From NCBI GenBank assembly GCA_963696545.1, contig CAVOKQ010000016.1, positions 143,560 through 207,559 of the forward strand: a stretch of DNA of 64,000 nt. The letters run 5' to 3'. Shown one piece after another: positions 61,351-64,000 of the stretch. Within the stretch, counting starts at the first letter, position 1, and every line of letters begins with the position of its first letter. The notes beneath the pieces are model-generated. The model was not told the origin of the DNA, searched no databases, and worked only from the letters and a program-made list of their open reading frames with translations. This DNA is from RPQJ01 sp963696545. Its GTDB lineage: Bacteria > Pseudomonadota > Gammaproteobacteria > Steroidobacterales > Steroidobacteraceae. The position numbers and the translations under genes are program-made.

Positions 61351-63299
61351 TTATTTAATAATTCCTATCAATGCATCAAAACACTCTCCATATCGTTTCC
61401 CATCGAGTGTAACATCAAATGCCACAATTGAAATTCCTTCTGACGCATTAGCTGAAGCAGCTAATCTCACCGGAAATGACTTACGGGAGTTTCCATCAAT
61501 ATTCACCTCCAGGAAAGCAGGTTCCGCTGCTATTCCAGAAGCAGTATTATCTGTATCCTGTATTTTCCGGTATTCTCTGAAAAATTGCGGACAACCAGAT
61601 TGAATTCTGCTGTCTGCCCTGTCTGAGTTCAGTTCTGTAAGATTCAGCATGCACCCGGTATGGATCAAACCAGTCCCGGTAATCGGCTTCATTGCTTATT
61701 TCCTGAAATGCCTTACGCATTTCATAAGCCCATGTCCTGTACCGGCTTATCATTCTTCAGGTTTATCCATAACATAGGAATGACCTCCGATAAGAATATC
61801 AGGTTTTAACCTTGTCAGGTATTCTGCTGCATAAATATATCCTTCTTCCAGAATAGCGCTGTTCTTGCACCCAAAGCTTCATGACCGCTCTGGAATGTAT
61901 TGGTTGGATCACCAAAAATATTGTCCCCGGTAAATGCCACCTTCTTCCCATCAATAATGCCGTTCAGACAGAGGGCATATTCAGTCTGACCTGGCATCCA
62001 GTCTATTGTAAAATTATACCCTTCCAACTGAAAGTCTCACCCGGTTTAAAGGCCCTGTCTACATGGATTGAGTGAAAACTGGCCTTATATGCAGGCACCA
62101 GGGCAGCAAGATCATATCTTTCAGGATGTTCCATGACCGGAACCATGTTTTGAAGAGCCCAAACAGGAGTACCCCATTTTTGCCTGATATAGGGAGCCTG
62201 AAGGAAATGATCTCCGTGAACATGAGTGACGATCAGGGCATCTATCTGCTTTAATCCGTACTTTAGCTTCATTGATCCGAGGGTTTGTCCCAAAAATGAC
62301 GTGTCGATAAGTCCGCAATCTACCATCAGGGCATGTCCGTTATCGGATAAGATCAAGGAAAAATTCGGAAAATATTCAGGACCTTTAAATTTGAATAAAT
62401 GTGGTGAAACCTGCCACAAAAATGGAATATCTGTAGGCGTCGAAACCACGTCCTGGCTTGCCGAAGAGTAAGTTAATACGTCGTAACCCCTCAAAACCAG
62501 GCGTTCAAGATTGAATAATTTCTCAATGCAGGTTTTCAGTTCCGTTTCAGGATCTAAAATTATATTGCCGTGCGACGGAAGGAGTATAAAAGGATGAAAG
62601 TCCCGTAACAAAGCTGCAGAGTTATGAAGAGCACGGAAACCTGCCCCAAAGCCATAATCCCATTCAGAATCAAAGAAGTTGTGCATTTTTGCCCGTCGAG
62701 TATGACGTCTCCGGAAAAAGCGATCCACTTTCCGTCTTTCTTCAAAAGATATGACATTGATCCCGGACTGTTTCCGGGAGTTTCGATACACGTAAGCTCA
62801 TAACCCTGCCACATGAATGTGTCCATTCTTGTGAATTCCCTGTCAACAGGGATCGATTGAACAGGAGGGCGTACATAGCTGGCTCCATATACTGTAAATG
62901 GATCGTCGAGGGAAGTCTTCATTTTCGAAATGAAGCCGGTTGCTCAAATAATGACTTTTCTCCTTTGGGAACTGCAATTTTTGCATTCCCGCTTTTCAGT
63001 AACGGATATCCCTGGCACTGTTCGCGGTGGTGATGGGTGAACAATACCCAATCCACCTGTTTCACACCAATTTCAGACAAATGTGAAAGGACACTGCCGT
63101 CACCAAGATCAATCAGAATTGCCTTATCGCCATCCCTGAGAACATAAACATTGCATATATCTGTCCACATATATAAATTGGGAATGGATTTAACAGTCAT
63201 GAAGCTACCTTGTGAGGCGCAGGGAAATTTAAATCCAATCAATGTGAACAGCGAAACCGAAAGCAAAATCAACTTTCCAATCGGCAGTTTTAATCTCAT
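61351..63299 (-). pseudogene. Metallo-beta-lactamase-fold hydrolase broken by several single-base indels
   Basis: Consecutive minus-strand pieces in different frames rebuild one protein of about 645 residues: an N-terminal signal-like helix (LILLSVSLFTLIGFKF), a first MBL domain with LFTHHHREQCQGYPLL and IAFSGDVILDGQK, a second MBL domain with VTHVHGDHFLQAPYIR, then AFTGDNIFGDPTN, ILIGGHSYVMDKPEE and a C-terminal beta domain (VAFDVTLDGKRYGECFD). I count six frame changes, five fixed by adding one base and one by removing one. Nearly all fall at short homopolymers, so sequence error at a low-coverage contig end is at least as likely as decay. Confidence 0.75.
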
Positions 63300-63515
63300 C
63301 CGATTCAGTATTAATCGTTAATAATTCCATTGCTGTTATTTTCCAATCTGAATGTTGAAATAAGGATAACGCTCTCAGACGGGAGATTATCAAGCAGGAT
63401 TTTGTCGTGGAGTACAATTTCTTCCGGATTAACAGTCAGTACTGACTTATCTTCATCTTTCCGGGTGCCCGATATGTCTCTGGCTCACTAAAGTCGTCAA
63501 TTATTTATTATTCCA

Positions 63516-63911
63516 TTAACACAACTCCTGGAATGCCTTCCGGAATTCAAGCGGTTTTCTGATATTACGAAAAGCTTCCCTGGTTCCGCCTGTTCCGATA
63601 ATGGTCATTGAACCATATCCAAGGATCCTGCCCATAAATGACTGGTCAACATTTACGCTTTCAATCTTTGACAAATTCATCTCAAAGGTATTTCTTGCGA
63701 TAAAACCTGTCTTAATTATTATCCTCCTGTTGGTAATAACAAACTCTGAGGACCAACGGATAATAGCCGGGCCCAGAAGGAGTGTGAAAAGTCCAAGCCA
63801 GGAGATGAATATAACCCAGTGGTAATTTGTTTCAAGGACTACTGATTCATCTCTTATAAGATGATTATTGACATAAGTTCCCATATACTGATATTCTTGT
63901 TTTAATAACAT
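63516..63911 (-). CDS. Bacterial PH-domain membrane protein
   Basis: There are 131 residues: MLLKQEYQYMGTYVNNHLIRDESVVLETN, then two membrane helices (WVIFISWLGLFTLLLGPAII), then the PH-like (DUF304/bPH2) domain FVITNRRIIIKTGFIARNTFEMNLSKIESVNV and GYGSMTIIGTGGTREAF. This is a complete small membrane protein of unknown role with AT-rich Bacteroidetes-like codon use. The 63300-63515 and 63912-64000 gaps show no supported gene. Confidence 0.82.
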   Translation of the reverse strand: MLLKQEYQYMGTYVNNHLIRDESVVLETNYHWVIFISWLGLFTLLLGPAIIRWSSEFVITNRRIIIKTGFIARNTFEMNLSKIESVNVDQSFMGRILGYGSMTIIGTGGTREAFRNIRKPLEFRKAFQELC

Positions 63912-64000
63912 TCATTGAATTGCGAATACATAAAAACAAAGTTAATACATTGGTTCGTAAGAGCAAGACAGATCAAATTCTTTAAAACACCTTTTTTAAC

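Noticed and set aside
60460..64000. Genomic island acquired by transfer
   Set aside because: No integrase, tRNA, direct repeats or transposase; the edge cuts two unrelated genes in mid-frame, which fits a chimera better.

Overview
The window is a contig of two unlike parts. Bases 1 to about 60,460 are GC-rich and carry typical gammaproteobacterial gene sets (priA, pntAB, hemH, Pot-type putrescine uptake, PutP, Bcr/CflA, a sigma-factor/DUF3106 operon). The style recalls high-GC free-living Gammaproteobacteria of the Steroidobacterales/Woeseia kind, but that placement is inference without a tree. Bases from about 60,460 to 64,000 are AT-rich and read like Bacteroidetes. The change falls inside one hybrid open frame that joins the N-terminus of a D-lyxose isomerase-like protein to the C-terminus of a DUF2845-like protein. 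An assembly chimera is the likeliest reason.

Layout. 1-11.6 kb: a ParE-type toxin fragment, priA, a translationally coupled sigma-factor operon ending in DUF3106, a Cys/Met-metabolism PLP enzyme, pntAB, an HNH nuclease, a GNAT enzyme and a 5'-3' exonuclease. 11.6-19.6 kb: a minus-strand operon of a cyclase-repeat secreted protein, a membrane protein, MoxR ATPase, DUF58, BatA-type and VWA proteins. It lies downstream of a consensus sigma-54 promoter and next to an NtrC-type activator and its kinase (20.1-22.9 kb). A second secreted repeat protein with a dockerin-like EF-hand follows (23.2-24.8 kb).

26.6-40.5 kb: a run of co-directional genes, many overlapping by 4 nt. It holds a radical SAM enzyme with an unusual C-X13-C-X2-C motif, an O-methyltransferase, a YdjY protein, a TonB-dependent receptor, a type 2 IPP isomerase-like protein and a full ebo gene set (eboF, A, B, D, E, C), ending in a fructosamine-kinase-family gene. 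In other bacteria ebo genes are tied to moving secondary-metabolite precursors to the periplasm, so this block is the best candidate for an undescribed small-molecule pathway.

40.8-60.2 kb: PutP, a putrescine uptake and gamma-aminobutyraldehyde dehydrogenase operon, YceI/cytochrome b561 genes, hemH, an MFS exporter, gabD, an AGCS symporter and two tandem DUF885 peptidase-like genes, the first with two frameshifts.

A dispersed inverted repeat with core GGTGCC(A/T)GGCACC occurs six times. It sits almost always at the stop codons of flanking genes. In three copies the outer bases differ between copies but match within the copy. A second inverted repeat (GGGGACATTCTCC) lies at 56.5 kb. No tRNA, rRNA, CRISPR array, transposase or integrase was recognised.
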